Positions 1 through 8,090 of a stretch of 19,597 nt of DNA are shown here, one piece after another. Where the stretch lies: positions 1 to 19,597 of the forward strand of contig CAMWXM010000020.1 in the NCBI GenBank assembly GCA_947178195.1. Direction: 5' to 3'. A program made the translations under genes and the position numbers. Position 1 is the stretch's first letter; each line of letters begins with the position of its first letter. This DNA is from an uncultured Ruminococcus sp. (GTDB lineage Bacteria; Bacillota; Clostridia; Oscillospirales; Ruminococcaceae). The notes under the pieces are model-generated. The model searched no databases and was not told the origin of the DNA. It saw only the letters and a program-made list of their open reading frames with translations.

Positions 1-4
1 TATG

Positions 5-33
5 TTGTTTTTTGTCGAAAATTATAGTATAAT
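5..33 (+). promoter_or_regulatory. Sigma-A-like promoter of the dGTPase gene with Spo0A-box-like site
   Basis: A -35-like TTGTTT (5-10) and a perfect TATAAT (28-33) are separated by 17 bases. The spacer contains TGTCGAA (13-19), which matches the known Spo0A binding box (0A box). The toxin gene promoter near 9338 carries the same box 15 bases upstream of its -10. The transcript would have a leader of roughly 90 nt before the start at 130. That Spo0A binds here is an inference from the motif alone. Confidence 0.6.
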
Positions 34-129
34 TTAATAGATTGGATATAGATAATTGTATATTATTATGTTTTGTACTCAAATTATTTTAATTTGGGCG
101 TGAATTATCTGAGAAAGGATTAGATTTTT

Positions 130-1683
130 ATGAATAAGTATAAAAATCAAAAAATATTTGAAGCTCCAAAAGAATATGCTCAATATTGGCATTGTAACCA
201 TGGCAACAGAGGAGAGAACGGATATGATGTACAATATATAACAACAACTCCAAACAATATAAATAACTATCGTGATGTTTTCACTTCTGATCGCGATAGA
301 ATAATGTATACAACTTGTTTCCTAAGGCTTTCTTCTAAAACTCAAGTTTTTAGAGCAGGGAGCAATGATCATTTAAGAACAAGACTAACGCACACGTTAG
401 AGGTGTCGCAAATTGCAAGAACCATAGCGAAGGAATTAGGAGTTAACATTGATTTGGTTGAAGCAATTGCGCTTGGTCATGATGTCGGTCATACTCCATT
501 TGGGCATGCTGGTGAGAGACAATTAAACGAAATCTCGCAAAATCCATTAGATTATTTAAAAACTAAAAATTTTGCTTGCAATAATAGCCCTTTGACGAAT
601 TGTAATGGCTTTAAACACAATCAACAAAGCGTTAGGGTTTTGGTTGATTATTCACATGATATAAGTTTAACTAATTTTTGTTTATACGGAATTAGAAACC
701 ATAGTTCTTTATTGTACAAAAACAAACCAAACTCAAATAGTATGTCTTTTTATGACAGATATGAAAAATACTGTTCATATCAGAATGACGAATCGAACCT
801 AATACCTTCTTGGTCACTAGAGGCAGCAGTAGTCTATTGGGCTGATGAAATTGCTCAAAGGCATCATGATATTGAAGATGCTTATAGATGCAATTTAATT
901 TCAAAAGATGATATTATTACGCATTTGAAAAGCTTGATGAAGTATTTTAATGATGAAAAAGGACGAATTCCTGTTTCTGCTTATGATAATTATTGTGTTC
1001 GTGAACATTTCGATGAAAAGTTCAAACAAATTGAGCGAGATAAGGGGGATGATGATAAATTTAACAAAAATTTATCAAGCATAGTTGTAGATTTTTATGT
1101 GAGTGCTCTCATAAGAGAAATGCTTTATGCTATGGATGAATTGTCAAAAAAGTACGAAATAAACACTCATGATGATTTTGTTAATAAATATTTAATATTG
1201 CCGGAAACAGAAATGTGGACTCTCTTTAAATTAAAATCTTCTAATCCGTTTTTAAAGGTAAATGAAACTTTTGAAAGCGAACTTAAAAATGTTATAATGC
1301 CATCCTACGATGTTCAACGGCAAGATGGTAAAGGGAGCTTTATAACAAGAAAGCTCTTTAATGCTTATATTACCAATCCTCAACAATTACCAGATGAATA
1401 TATAAGACGAATTTTTAATGTTGAAATACCTATCCATATCAATGGAAACAATCTTAATATAGTTAGAGACGGCTTATCTGGATGTATTTCAAGTGATTTT
1501 GTAGCATGGGACACTATTTCGTGCAGAAATGCCTTAAATAAAATTTTAACTGCGGACAAGAATTCCGTAGGAATAGCTGCTGCATATAGCATAATTTATC
1601 CTCTTATGTTTCGTGTCATTTTTGATTATATTTCAGGTATGACAGATTTGTTTGCTCAGGAAGAGTATAAACATCTTTATTAA
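130..1683 (+). CDS. dgt: dGTPase-family HD-domain deoxynucleoside triphosphate triphosphohydrolase
   Basis: Cytoplasmic enzyme expected to hydrolyse dGTP or other dNTPs to the deoxynucleoside and triphosphate. The protein is 517 aa with no signal peptide or membrane segment. The N-terminal half carries the HD metal site in family order: RLTHTLE (His88), GHDVGHTPFGH (His117-Asp118) and WADEIAQRHHDIEDA (Asp239). The conserved FKHNQQSVRV stretch lies between them. The C-terminal third is less conserved. AAAGGA at 114-119 supports the ATG at 130. It appears monocistronic: the next gene is about 930 bases away and hairpins follow its stop. Some dGTPases of this superfamily act in anti-phage defence by depleting dNTPs; others are housekeeping, and the sequence alone does not decide. 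Family assignment is secure, nucleotide specificity is not. Confidence 0.88.
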   Translation: MNKYKNQKIFEAPKEYAQYWHCNHGNRGENGYDVQYITTTPNNINNYRDVFTSDRDRIMYTTCFLRLSSKTQVFRAGSNDHLRTRLTHTLEVSQIARTIAKELGVNIDLVEAIALGHDVGHTPFGHAGERQLNEISQNPLDYLKTKNFACNNSPLTNCNGFKHNQQSVRVLVDYSHDISLTNFCLYGIRNHSSLLYKNKPNSNSMSFYDRYEKYCSYQNDESNLIPSWSLEAAVVYWADEIAQRHHDIEDAYRCNLISKDDIITHLKSLMKYFNDEKGRIPVSAYDNYCVREHFDEKFKQIERDKGDDDKFNKNLSSIVVDFYVSALIREMLYAMDELSKKYEINTHDDFVNKYLILPETEMWTLFKLKSSNPFLKVNETFESELKNVIMPSYDVQRQDGKGSFITRKLFNAYITNPQQLPDEYIRRIFNVEIPIHINGNNLNIVRDGLSGCISSDFVAWDTISCRNALNKILTADKNSVGIAAAYSIIYPLMFRVIFDYISGMTDLFAQEEYKHLY

Positions 1684-1696
1684 ATTGCACTTAAAT

Positions 1697-1737
1697 CCCG
1701 CCGTTGTTTGAAATCCAGTAATTCAGACAACAGCGGG
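1697..1737 (+). terminator. Long hairpin just after the dGTPase gene
   Basis: Two 16-nt arms (1697-1712 and 1722-1737; left CCCGCCGTTGTTTGAA, right TTCAGACAACAGCGGG) pair over a 9-nt loop with one mismatch and one G-T pair. It starts 13 bases after the stop codon, the usual place for a terminator. A TATATATA tract rather than a U-run follows, so it may instead stabilise the 3' end or be the first of several stacked hairpins. Confidence 0.5.
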
Positions 1738-1745
1738 TATATATA

Positions 1746-1803
1746 CCGACAAGTGTGGCTGTCGGAGCGAAATATACAGTGGGTACTTGTTTGCCTTGTA
1801 CCC
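1746..1803 (+). other. Two further stem-loops stacked after the dGTPase hairpin
   Basis: CCGACA pairs with TGTCGG (1746-1765), and GGGTAC pairs with GTACCC (1781-1803). With the hairpin at 1697-1737 this makes three stem-loops in about 110 bases and no open reading frame. No riboswitch or small-RNA family was recognised. The stretch could be a structured 3' UTR, a small RNA or part of a dispersed repeat. Confidence 0.35.
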
Positions 1804-1980
1804 TTAATTCGTCAGTTTAGATTGCTATAACACACTATTACAGAAGTTAAGGCAACATCACATAAAGTAATTGCGAAATTCGCCATTACACAGTATAGAG
1901 TATAGAAAAAGCGATATAGCATTTCTACGCTTGCGGACTAACAAGTTCCTCTTTTTTTAAAGAAATTTAAAATAGTTTTT

Positions 1981-2181
1981 TTAAGTGTTTAAATTTGCCG
2001 ATAAGCCAAAAATCTCTTTAATTTTTCCTCTTTTTGCCTTAGCTCGTTGTATGGATTGGTTATAGGGGATAGAAAATGTTTCGGCGATTTTTCTTACATA
2101 CGTTTTTCCTCCTGAAATTTTTTCTTGGCTTTTAAGCCTGATTTCAGTATATCATAGCTTTGCTGAAATGTTAATACTCAT
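1981..2181 (-). pseudogene. Small decayed ORF with an in-frame TGA
   Basis: On the minus strand an ATG (2181-2179) opens a 66-codon frame ending in TAA at 1983-1981. It is interrupted by TGA at codon 10 (2154-2152). After the stop the frame is open for 56 codons and reads like real protein, basic and helical, including KTYVRKIAETFSIPYNQSI. Homology is not recognised. GGAGG near 2109 lies inside the frame and precedes only an ATG-TAA, so it does not rescue a shorter gene. It may be a remnant of a small regulatory or mobile-element protein, or chance. Confidence 0.25.
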
Positions 2182-2446
2182 GAATGAACCTTTTTGTCAT
2201 TTGAATGTGTTATTACAGTCATTCTCATTGATGATTCATTGTATTCATGGGATATGCTAACCTTTTACAGCAATTGTAATGTTTTAGTATTGAAGTGACT
2301 ATTTGTACATAGTTCGATGAAGAAAGAATTTATTAGTTATATCAAATAGAATAGCACATTTTTCGCACTGTGCACACAGCGCTTTGTTTCGCATAGTGCC
2401 AACATTATTTGATCTCATTGATTTTTTTATTTATTGTGTTTCACTA
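2182..2446. other. Gene-free upstream region with one strong hairpin
   Basis: No gene is seen here. GCACTGTGC (2365-2373) and GCATAGTGC (2391-2399) form a 9-bp stem with one G-T pair around a 17-nt loop, about 50 bases upstream of the promoter of the next gene. It could be a terminator of older upstream transcription or a protein-binding site. Confidence 0.35.
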
Positions 2447-2475
2447 TTGACATTTATTTTTAATTGGTATAAATA
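2447..2475 (+). promoter_or_regulatory. Probable promoter of the TSP3/vWA surface protein
   Basis: A consensus TTGACA (2447-2452) is followed either by TATAAA (2468-2473, 15-base spacer) or by TAAATA (2470-2475, 17-base spacer). The leader to the ATG at 2615 would be about 135 nt. It includes a small hairpin, AACGAT pairing with ATCGTT, around 2533-2559. Confidence 0.5.
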
Positions 2476-2614
2476 ACAATGTCATTAATTGTATATATTT
2501 GTAAATTAAAAAGTGAAGAACATTTCTGGATTAAGAACGATATATATCAGTAAAATCGTTTTACAATCCATGAAATGATTCAATATATCTTTAATTTTTA
2601 AGGAGGACGTATAT

Positions 2615-5600
2615 ATGAAAAAAGCACTGGGCTTTCTTTTATCAATGGTACTATGCACAGGGCTAATGACAGCAAACGTATCGGCAGAATCGTATACGCA
2701 AGACAGACTTGATGTTGTCATGCAAACAGACAAAGACGTATATTCTTCGACAGATTCAATCAAAGTTACACTGAGTGTAACAAATTCCAATGACTACCCT
2801 GTATCAAACGTAAATCTTGAAAACATTATTCCTGACGGGTATACTTCATCATCAGAGTATTCTTTGGAAAAAACGATACCCGTTTTATCTCCAGATGAAA
2901 CGGCGGATCTTACAGCTGTTTACATTCCGCAGGCGCTGCCGGCAAATGACGATTGGCCCAATGAAGGAATACGCCCCGCAGGGACCATACTTCCTGTTGT
3001 ATCGGCAAATGATGGTGAGGATCTGGGCGTTGGCTCGGGTATATATGAAGAAGTGGATGAGGATTCGGGTTTATCTGATGGTATCCTCCTGATTGTTGTT
3101 GCCGCTGTTGTTACAGGTACAATTGTATTTGTTGTCAATGCAGACAAAAAGAAAAAGAAATCTATGATGTCATTGCTCCTTTGTGTTGGATTTACAGGAT
3201 CAATGATAGCAAGTATTGCCACCATTTCTGCTGAGGCTGCAGGGTATGAAACAAGAACTATTAATGCCGGCTGCAATGTAAGTGTTAATGGAAGTATCAT
3301 TACTTTAAAGAGCAATGTGTCCTATAGCTTTCTTGTTAATAGTGAAAGTGATAATATAACCATTGATATGACCGGCACTTTGCAGGATGAAACAACATTG
3401 ACGTATTATCTTTTTGATAAAAAAGATGTGCTGAATGGTACTGTTTCAAAAACTACCGGACTTTCAGAAATATCGTATCTCATAACAGACTGCAACAATA
3501 ATGTGCTGATGAACGGAACGCTTTTACCCTCTGCAAAGTGGATGATAAATAATCTCACTCTTATTGTGGGAGAAAATACCATTACGGTCACTGCCAAGTA
3601 TGAAGATGGCACATCAGAGGTGTCAACGATAATAGTAAATAATCTGTGCGAAGAAAACATGGATGGGCTTGATGTTGACCAAGGTGATAACGATAATGAT
3701 GGTGTTCTGAACTTTATTGAAGTAATGTATCATACCGATCCCGATAAAGCTGATACAGACGGCGACGGTCTTTCGGATTATGATGAAATGGCTATCCTCA
3801 ATACCAACCCGCTGCTTGCCGATACAGACGGTAATGGCGTAAGCGATAAGGATGAGGATCATGATAATGACGGATTGGCAAACTATGATGAAATTTATGT
3901 TTACAAGACAAGCCCCATATCTATCGATTCAGACGGAGACGGACTTAGCGACTATGATGAAATTCATACATACAGAACCGATCCGACAAATGCCGATACA
4001 GATGGAGACAGTGCTCAGGATGGCTGGGAAGTCACAAATGGATTTGATCCCCTGACCCGTACAACAGATTTCAAAGGACTTGACCCCACAGGCAGCAATA
4101 AGGTGATAACATCCGACGGTTCTGAGGTCACTCCTGTATTTGACGATGCATATCTTGACAGCTCGCTGCCCGGATATATGGGTGTTGAGCCCTATGATGT
4201 ATCAGTAGGTTCAAGCGGTTCTACACAGATTACCGTATCCTTCGATCCGTCCGGCTTGACCGCTGAGGATCAGCCTACACTTTACTACTTTGACGAGAAT
4301 ACTCAAAAGTTTGAACCTGTTGAAACAACTGTTACAGCAGGTGGAACAGCAACAGCAACCGTTACCAAAAGCGGCAAATATGTACTTCTTAACCGCAGAT
4401 ATGTTAATGAAGTTTGGAAAAATGACCTGACTCTCGGTTATTCCGGTAATGGTACAATAGACATTGCTTTTGTAATCGACCGTTCGGCAAGTATGAATGC
4501 CAATGACCCGCAAGGTATCAGAAAACGAGTTGTGAAAGAATTTATTGACAGACTCCGTGATAACGACCGTGCAGCAATAATACAGTACACATCTATAGCT
4601 GAAACAATTATGCATATGACAACTAATAAGGAAGAGCTCAAAACTGCTGTTGACGAAATTCAGAACAGCGATGGAGGCGGATGTGCCGGTTCTGATACTA
4701 CTGCAGGAACTAACGGCGCAGCAGGTATCAGAAATGCACTGGATGAATTTGCTTCATCAACTGCAACATATAAGTATATTATATTCCTGACAGACGGTTC
4801 GGACACAACTACCAGTTATTCATATGATGATCTAATAGCAGAAGCACTTAGCAATGAAATCATAATACATACTGTTGGACTTGTAGGCTCAGGTGAAGTT
4901 GATATTGAACTGCTGCAAAGAATTGCTGATGGTACGAAAGGTAATTATTATCTTGCTACTATCGGAGAAGAAGCAGAAAACATTCCCGATAATGCTCTTC
5001 TCATCGAGGATGTATATGACGATATCGGTGACCTCACCTTTGACAAATTGAAAGGCTATGATTCTAATCACGATGGAATAAGCGATTATCTTACAAAGCT
5101 AATGTGTGACGGTAAAATACTGACAACCAAGGGCACATTGTTATTCGGTGGTTATTCTTACGAGGAAGTTCAGGATATCGAGTACGATTTTGACGGTGAT
5201 GGCTTGCTCAATGGTGAAGAAATAGAGATCGTTGACAATGATGACGGTATTTATGCGATAGTCCATTCTTATCCGTATGATGAGGATTCCGATAATGACG
5301 GATTGAATGATTATCAGGAAACAAAAGAAATTGGAACAAGTCCTCTTAAGCCTAATTCGTATTTAGACGCTTATTCCATTGAGTTTATGACAGACAATAG
5401 ACACTTCTTATCAAATGAATATTTTGAATTGTACAATAATAGTTCTCTTGAAAGAGGCGCTGTGTGGGTAGGAAATGCTTTCTTTGGTTCAACATTTGAT
5501 CAGACATCCATTTATCAGGCTTGTATTATAAAGATGTTTGAGGCAATCGGAGAAACTCAGGAAGAAACATTGGCAAAAAAGTATAATAAGGAATTTGCTG

Positions 5601-6748
5601 AGAATCTTACAAAGGAAATACTGAATCAGTATGAAAATGCGATAGAACGCGCTGAAACTGAGGATAAGTTATTGGAAAGTACTAAATCTTTATCAGAAAT
5701 TATCAACACAATGCTAACTATTCTTAATCCGCCTGGAGAATTGGACAAAACAGGTATAGAGATTTCGAATTGGGTTACAAAGTTATCAACACTTAGCGAC
5801 AGGGCTCTGGTTACCGAACATTTACAAAGTCTGAACTATTATGCTTATGAATTACAGACATTCAAGGAAGCTGATTACTGGACAGAGGAAATGACATCGT
5901 ATTACATAAAAACACTTTCTAATCAGTATATGACTGAATGTGGTAAAATTGACGGTTTAAATTGGGACATCAGCGTTAAAACCTCTGCAATTGACAAATT
6001 TTTTAAAGGAGCTAAAATATTTAACTTTTTACTGGAAGAAGCGAACACAATAGGTGATACTGTGACCGAATATAACCGAATGGCAGCAAATCTTGATACT
6101 ATGAAAAATAATATAGAACTTCTTAATGCGATCTACAATGATTCAGACAGCAATTTCTATCTCAAAAATGCAGCAGGAAACGTTAAATATTATCTTAATA
6201 ACATGTATAACGGAGATTTGAATATATGGGGTCAATTCGCAGCAGTATCAGATTATATAAAACCCGTAGGTGAAACAGCTCTTTCTACTATAATGCACGA
6301 ATTAGTAGGGGAGGTTGTTATTGGTGGCGTACCAGTTGGTGCCATTATTGAGCTTGTCAGAGTGTTTTACGGCAATAATGTACTTCACATTGACGATCTT
6401 TCTGAAACTGCAGCCCAGACAGTAGCATACACTTCAATGGCAAGCAGCTTGTCCCAGTATTATATCAATCAGATCGGTTACAAAACAGGAACCGGAACTC
6501 TTGTTGCAGCAAATAACGCTAAATTACATAATGGCAATATTGTTGCATATGCCGACTTTTCCGAAAAATTGCCTTTCTACATGATCGATATTGCGGTCGC
6601 AAGGCGTTTAGGCGAGGATATGGCAACAGGAATGTATAAGAATTACGAATCTATTAAACCAATGTACGAGACAAGCCTTAGTAACTGCAAAACAGCAATC
6701 GAGGCTGCTGCAAAATCCCTTGAAAGATATTACGGCGCTTGCGCTTAA
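2615..6748 (+). CDS. Large secreted, membrane-anchored TSP3-repeat and vWA-domain protein
   Basis: A 1377-aa surface protein of unknown role, probably calcium-stabilised and adhesive. AGGAGG (2601-2606) supports the start. Order: signal peptide 1-24 (ending NVSA); an extracellular beta domain about 25-150; two hydrophobic segments (about 155-177 and 183-207) separated by a KKKKK loop, suggesting a membrane hairpin with both flanks outside; thrombospondin type 3 repeats about 358-481 (DTDGDGLSDYDE units); a beta domain about 482-610; a vWA domain about 613-786 with intact metal-site residues DRSAS (Asp622, Ser624, Ser626) and LTDGSD (Asp727); further DxDxDG loops about 858-918; and a helical C-terminus 919-1377 of no family I recognise, with one hydrophobic stretch. 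No LPxTG motif or lipobox is seen. The TSP3-beta-vWA core matches that of the toxin at 9459. An Lgt-like gene follows 70 bases downstream. Confidence 0.8.
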   Translation: MKKALGFLLSMVLCTGLMTANVSAESYTQDRLDVVMQTDKDVYSSTDSIKVTLSVTNSNDYPVSNVNLENIIPDGYTSSSEYSLEKTIPVLSPDETADLTAVYIPQALPANDDWPNEGIRPAGTILPVVSANDGEDLGVGSGIYEEVDEDSGLSDGILLIVVAAVVTGTIVFVVNADKKKKKSMMSLLLCVGFTGSMIASIATISAEAAGYETRTINAGCNVSVNGSIITLKSNVSYSFLVNSESDNITIDMTGTLQDETTLTYYLFDKKDVLNGTVSKTTGLSEISYLITDCNNNVLMNGTLLPSAKWMINNLTLIVGENTITVTAKYEDGTSEVSTIIVNNLCEENMDGLDVDQGDNDNDGVLNFIEVMYHTDPDKADTDGDGLSDYDEMAILNTNPLLADTDGNGVSDKDEDHDNDGLANYDEIYVYKTSPISIDSDGDGLSDYDEIHTYRTDPTNADTDGDSAQDGWEVTNGFDPLTRTTDFKGLDPTGSNKVITSDGSEVTPVFDDAYLDSSLPGYMGVEPYDVSVGSSGSTQITVSFDPSGLTAEDQPTLYYFDENTQKFEPVETTVTAGGTATATVTKSGKYVLLNRRYVNEVWKNDLTLGYSGNGTIDIAFVIDRSASMNANDPQGIRKRVVKEFIDRLRDNDRAAIIQYTSIAETIMHMTTNKEELKTAVDEIQNSDGGGCAGSDTTAGTNGAAGIRNALDEFASSTATYKYIIFLTDGSDTTTSYSYDDLIAEALSNEIIIHTVGLVGSGEVDIELLQRIADGTKGNYYLATIGEEAENIPDNALLIEDVYDDIGDLTFDKLKGYDSNHDGISDYLTKLMCDGKILTTKGTLLFGGYSYEEVQDIEYDFDGDGLLNGEEIEIVDNDDGIYAIVHSYPYDEDSDNDGLNDYQETKEIGTSPLKPNSYLDAYSIEFMTDNRHFLSNEYFELYNNSSLERGAVWVGNAFFGSTFDQTSIYQACIIKMFEAIGETQEETLAKKYNKEFAENLTKEILNQYENAIERAETEDKLLESTKSLSEIINTMLTILNPPGELDKTGIEISNWVTKLSTLSDRALVTEHLQSLNYYAYELQTFKEADYWTEEMTSYYIKTLSNQYMTECGKIDGLNWDISVKTSAIDKFFKGAKIFNFLLEEANTIGDTVTEYNRMAANLDTMKNNIELLNAIYNDSDSNFYLKNAAGNVKYYLNNMYNGDLNIWGQFAAVSDYIKPVGETALSTIMHELVGEVVIGGVPVGAIIELVRVFYGNNVLHIDDLSETAAQTVAYTSMASSLSQYYINQIGYKTGTGTLVAANNAKLHNGNIVAYADFSEKLPFYMIDIAVARRLGEDMATGMYKNYESIKPMYETSLSNCKTAIEAAAKSLERYYGACA

Positions 6749-6770
6749 AATCTTACAAAAAATTATACGA

Positions 6771-6801
6771 GCGGATCCCCTTTCGGGGGATTCGCTTTCC
6801 T
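6771..6801 (+). terminator. Hairpin between the surface protein and the Lgt-like gene
   Basis: GCGGATCCCC (6771-6780) pairs with GGGGATTCGC (6786-6795) over TTTCG, a 10-bp stem with one G-T pair, followed by TTTCCTTTA. It lies 22 bases after the stop of the surface protein and just before the next ribosome binding site. No separate promoter is visible for the downstream gene, so it probably acts as a partial terminator or lowers downstream expression. Confidence 0.55.
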
Positions 6802-6818
6802 TTATGGAGGAATTCACA

Positions 6819-7673
6819 ATGAAAATAAAATTAAGACCAGCATATTTTGCATTGTTTTTCGGAATCATTGCATTGGTGTTTGCAGCCGAGGGTATTTTCT
6901 GCAAGCACCTTCAATATGATTTTGCATTCGTAGGATATGGGGGCACATTCAAATATCATGATCTGAAAATTCTTGGAATACCAATTTATTGGTTCATGCT
7001 TTTATGCGGATTTGCGATAACATTCCCTATGAGTATTTTAAGGTGTGAAAAGTATGGTTTCATCAAACTTAAAGGAGTGGTCTATCCTGTTATTCTCCTT
7101 GTCATCACATACATAGGCGCCAAGCTACTGTATATTATTGAACAAAGTATTGCCGGTCAAACGGTAAAGCTTGAACTCAGTGGTGTTTCGATGTTTGGTG
7201 CGTGTTATGCGGTTCTTTTGCTTACACCTGTTATTGCGAAGATCACAAAAGAGAATGTATGGAAACTGTATGACTTTTATTCTCCGCTTTCAGTAATGCT
7301 GCTTACAGCAACAAGATCAGGCTGTTTTTTTAACGGCTGCTGTGGAGCTATCACGATTTGGAAAGATTCTACACCGATCATTTTGCCTGTTCAGCTTATG
7401 GAAGTGGTATGCGATCTTTTGATCCTGGAACAGTGCTTTTCAATAGAGAGGAAATATCCTTATGGAGGATTTGCATATCCGGTGTGTATGTTTTCCTATT
7501 CCATCTGCAGATTCTTGCTGGAATTTCTTAGAAATACACCCAAAAATATTATTTTTATATCCAATGGGCAGCTTTTTTCGATAATTGCGGTTATTTTTTC
7601 AATAATATTGCTGCAAATAAACAAAAAAATCAACCCAATACAGCAAAATCACTCTCGGAAGCAGAAAAGGTAA
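6819..7673 (+). CDS. Divergent Lgt-like (prolipoprotein diacylglyceryl transferase family) membrane protein
   Basis: A 284-aa polytopic membrane protein with about seven hydrophobic segments. The ATG at 6819 follows GGAGG (6806-6810) with good spacing; an upstream in-frame start would overlap the previous gene and the hairpin. Lgt-like features are the Cys-rich GCFFNGCCGAI motif, ILPVQLMEV in place of the family P.Q..E motif, and RFLLEFLR near the C-terminus. The usual HGG/GG signature is degenerate (SGVSMFGACYA), so this is unlikely to be the housekeeping lipoprotein-lipidating Lgt. Proteins of this type often form a separate Lgt-like subfamily of unknown substrate. Its position behind the surface protein suggests lipid or thiol modification of a cell-surface partner, or protection against it; both are inferences. 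The C-terminus is basic. Confidence 0.65.
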   Translation: MKIKLRPAYFALFFGIIALVFAAEGIFCKHLQYDFAFVGYGGTFKYHDLKILGIPIYWFMLLCGFAITFPMSILRCEKYGFIKLKGVVYPVILLVITYIGAKLLYIIEQSIAGQTVKLELSGVSMFGACYAVLLLTPVIAKITKENVWKLYDFYSPLSVMLLTATRSGCFFNGCCGAITIWKDSTPIILPVQLMEVVCDLLILEQCFSIERKYPYGGFAYPVCMFSYSICRFLLEFLRNTPKNIIFISNGQLFSIIAVIFSIILLQINKKINPIQQNHSRKQKR

Positions 7674-7674
7674 C

Positions 7675-7857
7675 ATTTTTAATTCTTATATCAATTGCAC
7701 GGCTGCAAAAAGTTTTTCAGATATCACTAATCACTGGCAAATTCATGCAAAAACGCTATTTGTAGGATATGCTGTTGTGGAGCATATAGCGAGGTATGTT
7801 AAACGGCTATCCAAAAGCCGTTTGACTGCAGACAATACCATGTTCGGAGTAAGTTAA
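7675..7857 (+). pseudogene. Remnant of an SLH-domain (S-layer homology) surface protein
   Basis: One plus-strand frame ending in TAA at 7855-7857 holds SLH-like pieces in the right order: FSDITNHW (from about 7714), GYAVVEHI (about 7765), then RLTADNTM (about 7819). These resemble the start, middle and end of a single SLH repeat, which binds secondary cell-wall polymer. No start codon or signal peptide is present, the internal part is scrambled, and the rest of a host protein is missing. Two hairpins fall in it (7767-7787 and 7798-7826). The match is short. Confidence 0.38.
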
Positions 7858-7995
7858 TCCCCCGAATTCCCCCCTGAAAAATGTGCACATACAGTTGAAG
7901 TTGTAGTTGCTATCGCATGTACCATATCTCTTAATATGGGCGGCAAAGCGTTCACGTGGAACAGCAGGAGGTTTGTACCGTCAGGACGGAGTGGT

Positions 7996-8010
7996 GTGGG
8001 CGTTGCCCAC
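7996..8010. repeat. Perfect small palindrome in a non-coding stretch
   Basis: GTGGGC pairs with GCCCAC over a 3-base loop. The surrounding 7858-8080 contains a minus-strand open frame with proline-rich low-quality coding and no ribosome binding site, more like a dispersed intergenic repeat than a gene. Nothing else is recognised here. Confidence 0.3.
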
Positions 8011-8090
8011 GGTGTAGGTTCGTTAATATATCTACAACCTTGATTGTACGGGGTTATTGGTTTGATTTCAGCAAGGTTCATTATTATTCT

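Noticed and set aside
2092..2110. Good GGAGG followed by ATG on the minus strand
   Set aside because: The ATG is immediately followed by TAA. The GGAGG lies within the longer decayed frame.
2615..2690. Lipobox in the first surface protein (Cys14)
   Set aside because: Residues before the Cys (MVL) do not fit the lipobox pattern, and a normal signal peptidase site follows.
2746..2752. A TTCGACA (reverse Spo0A-box) inside the surface gene
   Set aside because: It lies within coding sequence, away from any promoter, so it is probably chance.
3686..4056. Short regular repeats as a CRISPR array
   Set aside because: They are in-frame coding repeats for calcium-binding loops, with variable spacing and no identical direct repeats.
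7854..8081. 75-codon minus-strand frame with a proline-rich product
   Set aside because: No ribosome binding site and no family match. It overlaps a palindrome-bearing region that looks like an intergenic repeat.
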